37,907 nucleotides of DNA, taken from an uncultured bacterium (GTDB lineage Bacteria > Patescibacteriota > Minisyncoccia > Phycocordibacterales > UBA6065). The notes below the pieces were generated by a model. It searched no databases and was not told where the DNA came from. It saw only the letters and a list, made by a program, of their open reading frames with translations. The stretch lies in assembly GCA_903842365.1 (NCBI GenBank), contig CAIMLU010000052.1, forward strand, positions 1 to 37,907, written 5' to 3'. Positions 35,435 to 37,907 of the stretch are shown here, one piece after another. The first letter of the stretch is position 1; every line of letters begins with the position of its first letter. Both the position numbers and the translations under genes were made by a program.

Positions 35435-35839
35435 ATGCTAAATAAGACCATCAATCTACTTGTTTTTTCTCTAACACTCACCGCAGTTCTTCATTTTTTA
35501 TTCCTACGTTTTGATTCGTATTATAGTTACTCATGGATTGATATTCCTGTTCATTTTCTTGGCGGCGTTGTCATTGCAAGTCTCTATTTCTGGCTTGCTT
35601 CCTTTGTGCCAAAACTGTCCCAGCCAACGTGGTCACGGATGCTTGCTGTTATTATGGTGGTGGGAATAGGCTGGGAGTTGTGGGAAGTTTTTGTAGGCGC
35701 TGCAGATATGTCTAAATTTGATTATGCTTCGGACACTCTGCAGGACATGATTAATGATACACTAGGGGCATTGGCGGTTTGGTATTGGTACGTGAATATA
35801 AGCAATAAACATAATTCAGAAACAGTATGTCAAAAGTAA
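35435..35839 (+). CDS. Small multi-TM membrane protein, DUF2238/YjdF-like
   Basis: 4 hydrophobic segments; IDIPVHFLGGVVIA, GWELWEVFVG, YASDTLQDMINDTLGALAVW. Confidence 0.6.
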   Translation: MLNKTINLLVFSLTLTAVLHFLFLRFDSYYSYSWIDIPVHFLGGVVIASLYFWLASFVPKLSQPTWSRMLAVIMVVGIGWELWEVFVGAADMSKFDYASDTLQDMINDTLGALAVWYWYVNISNKHNSETVCQK

Positions 35840-37185
35840 CATTCCTTTCAGGTGTTGGGACCGCAACGGGCGCGAATTTTATGGTTGAGAAAAATGGTAA
35901 ACGCTTTCTTGTTGATTGTGGTTTAATCCAAGGTTCCGAGACTGCGTTTCGTGATAACCACGAACCTTTCAGTTTCAATCCTGATGAGGTTGATGTTCTT
36001 CTTGTCACCCATGCACACATGGATCACATTGGCCGCATTCCAAAGCTTGTTCGGGAGGGGTTTAGGGGTGTTATATATTCGACACCGCAGACGCGAGACT
36101 TATCAGCCGTTATGTTTGATGACGCTGTCGGTCTCATTGCCCGTGAATCAAAAGAAACAGGGAAGCCACCTCTTTATGAAGAGCAAGACGTTGCAAAGGC
36201 ATTATCGCTTTGGAGGACCCACGAGTATCATTCACCGTTTGAATTTATCCCTGGTCTTTCTGCTGAATTTTACGATTCCGGTCACATTCTTGGTTCGGCG
36301 ATGATTAAGGTTTCATCAGGTGAGAAAAATTTCCTCTTTACTGGTGATCTTGGGAATTCTCCATCACCACTTTTACCAGACACTGAAATTATTTCCGATG
36401 TAGATTACCTCATCACTGAAAGTGTTTACGGTGATCGAAATCATGGATCTAAAGATGAACGTGATGCTCATTTTTTAAGCGTGCTAAGAAAGGGAATAGC
36501 AAAGGGTGGTGTAATTCTTATTCCAGCATTTTCGATCGAGCGTACACAAGTTATTCTCTACAAACTCAATGATTTCATCGAGGGTGGATTGATAGCAAAA
36601 GTGCCTGTTTGTGTCGATTCTCCACTAGCATCGAAAGTAACAGCGATATATAAAAACAACACAGATCTTTTTAAGGAAGGTGTACGAAAAGATATTGCAG
36701 ACGGTGATGATATTTTCGCATTTCCCGGCCTTACATTTATCCGTACCATGGAAGAGTCGCGAGCACTCGATAACAATAATGGTGCAAAGATAATACTTGC
36801 CGGATCAGGCATGTCTATGGGGGGGAGGGTGGTGCGACATGAAAAAACATACCTCTCTAATCCGAACGCTACGGTTGTAATGGTCGGATATCAGGTCCCA
36901 GGAAGCCTTGGGCGCCATATAGAAGAGGGTGAGGGTGTTGTTGTGATTGAAGGCGAGCATGTGCGTATTCATGCGACTATTGAAAAGATTGATGGTTTTT
37001 CATCTCATAAAGATAGTGACCATATTGTCGAATTTATCTCACATATGAAGGATCGTGTAAAAAAAGTTTTTGTTGCCATGGGTGAACCAAAATCATCGAT
37101 ATTTCTCACACAACGCCTTCGTGGAGAATTGAGTATTGATGCCCTATACCCAGAGCGTGGATCATCAGTCGAGATTGATTTCTAA
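35827..37185 (+). CDS. MBL-fold / beta-CASP RNA exonuclease (CPSF/Ysh1-type)
   Basis: VTHAHMDHIGRIPKL, YDSGHILGSAMI, LFTGDLG, ITESVYGDRNH, IIPAFSIERTQ-type region, SGMSMGGRVVRHE, DGFSSHKD. Confidence 0.88.
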   Translation: MSKVTFLSGVGTATGANFMVEKNGKRFLVDCGLIQGSETAFRDNHEPFSFNPDEVDVLLVTHAHMDHIGRIPKLVREGFRGVIYSTPQTRDLSAVMFDDAVGLIARESKETGKPPLYEEQDVAKALSLWRTHEYHSPFEFIPGLSAEFYDSGHILGSAMIKVSSGEKNFLFTGDLGNSPSPLLPDTEIISDVDYLITESVYGDRNHGSKDERDAHFLSVLRKGIAKGGVILIPAFSIERTQVILYKLNDFIEGGLIAKVPVCVDSPLASKVTAIYKNNTDLFKEGVRKDIADGDDIFAFPGLTFIRTMEESRALDNNNGAKIILAGSGMSMGGRVVRHEKTYLSNPNATVVMVGYQVPGSLGRHIEEGEGVVVIEGEHVRIHATIEKIDGFSSHKDSDHIVEFISHMKDRVKKVFVAMGEPKSSIFLTQRLRGELSIDALYPERGSSVEIDF

Positions 37186-37223
37186 CAACATAAAAACCAC
37201 CCGTTTGGGTGGTTTTTATGTTG
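37186..37223. terminator. Bidirectional terminator between convergent genes
   Basis: CAACATAAAAACCACCC gttt GGGTGGTTTTTATGTTG, 17-bp perfect arms. Confidence 0.9.
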
Positions 37224-37227
37224 AGGT

Positions 37228-37572
37228 TTATTTCGCGAGGGCGATAATTTTCTTCAAAATTTCTGGGTGCTCTTGAGCAAGAATCGAGAGGATCTTTCGA
37301 TCAACTTCAATGTTCTTCTTTTTGATAGCCCCGATGAATTTCGAGTAGGAGAGTCCTTCTGTTCGGACAGCTGCGTTGATGACAAGGTTGAATTGTCGTC
37401 GAGCCGCACCTTTTTTGTCCCTCCTGTGTGCGAGTGCGTAAGCACCTGCATGAGCGATCGCTTCGTTTGCTGCACGCTCCTTTGTTGAGCGAGAGAAACG
37501 GTAGCCCTTTGCCATCTTGAGGATGTTCCTCCTTGATTTCAAAGCGTTAACACCTTTTTTTACTCGTGACAT
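37228..37572 (-). CDS. rplT: 50S ribosomal protein L20
   Basis: MSRVKKGVNALKSRRNILKMAKGYR, RRDKKGAARRQFNLVINAAVR. Confidence 0.95.
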   Translation of the reverse strand: MSRVKKGVNALKSRRNILKMAKGYRFSRSTKERAANEAIAHAGAYALAHRRDKKGAARRQFNLVINAAVRTEGLSYSKFIGAIKKKNIEVDRKILSILAQEHPEILKKIIALAK

Positions 37573-37592
37573 GTTAGTTGTTGAATATTAAT

Positions 37593-37778
37593 TTAGAAAC
37601 CTATGATGAAGCGAGATTTCACTTTATGTGACATAGGAAGTTCGGTTGTCCCATGTTTCTTTATCTGGGAACGACCGCTTTCTTTTGCGTTAAAGTGGTT
37701 CTGACCCTTCCTTCGAGCCAAGATCTTACCATTTTTGGTAACCTTGAGCCTTTTTGTGAATGACTTAGTCGTTTTCAT
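37593..37778 (-). CDS. rpmI: 50S ribosomal protein L35
   Basis: MKTTKSFTKRLKVTKNGKILARRKGQNHFNAKESGRSQ, immediately upstream of rplT. Confidence 0.93.
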   Translation of the reverse strand: MKTTKSFTKRLKVTKNGKILARRKGQNHFNAKESGRSQIKKHGTTELPMSHKVKSRFIIGF

Positions 37779-37907
37779 AACTGTTTAATGACCTTGTTTT
37801 TAGGCAAGGACGCCTCGTGTAAAACGTGTTGCAAAGACTAACAAAAAACCGTTAAAAAGTAAAGAGCGGGGTTTTTCATCAGCTGAAGCAAAAACCCGCT
37901 CATTGTA

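Overview
The window reads as a Candidate Phyla Radiation (Patescibacteria, probably Parcubacteria-type) chromosome segment; this is inferred from gene content and not proven. It opens with the 3' part of a 23S rRNA gene interrupted by an ORF-less group I intron (about 553-893), followed by 5S rRNA. Next comes a 1331-aa secreted LCAT-like lipase, then a tandemly duplicated module (lipase coiled-coil tail + small membrane ORF). The second membrane ORF is frameshifted at an octanucleotide repeat (TTTACTTA)n. Downstream lie an LCCL-like remnant, a secreted protein, a HAD-like phosphatase and tuf (EF-Tu with a divergent switch I). The S10/spc ribosomal operon then runs rpsJ to secY and map-type genes, but it is broken twice. 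One break is a 4x integrase-type-repeat gene between rpsJ and rplC. The other is an ~8 kb block between rplB and rpsS, carrying a kinase-like protein, several hypotheticals and a VirD4/TraG-like ATPase. The right end has tandem adenylate-kinase-like genes, map, an enlarged ndk, a membrane protein, an MBL/beta-CASP protein and convergent rpmI-rplT. Strongest non-protein signals: the (TTTACTTA)n frameshift, a stand-alone structured RNA candidate at about 35239-35397 with its own promoter and terminator, a hairpin array at 20089-20343, recurrent -10 boxes 6-7 nt upstream of ATG (leaderless mRNAs), and structured leaders inside the ribosomal operon. Everything here comes from reading the sequence; no database search was run.
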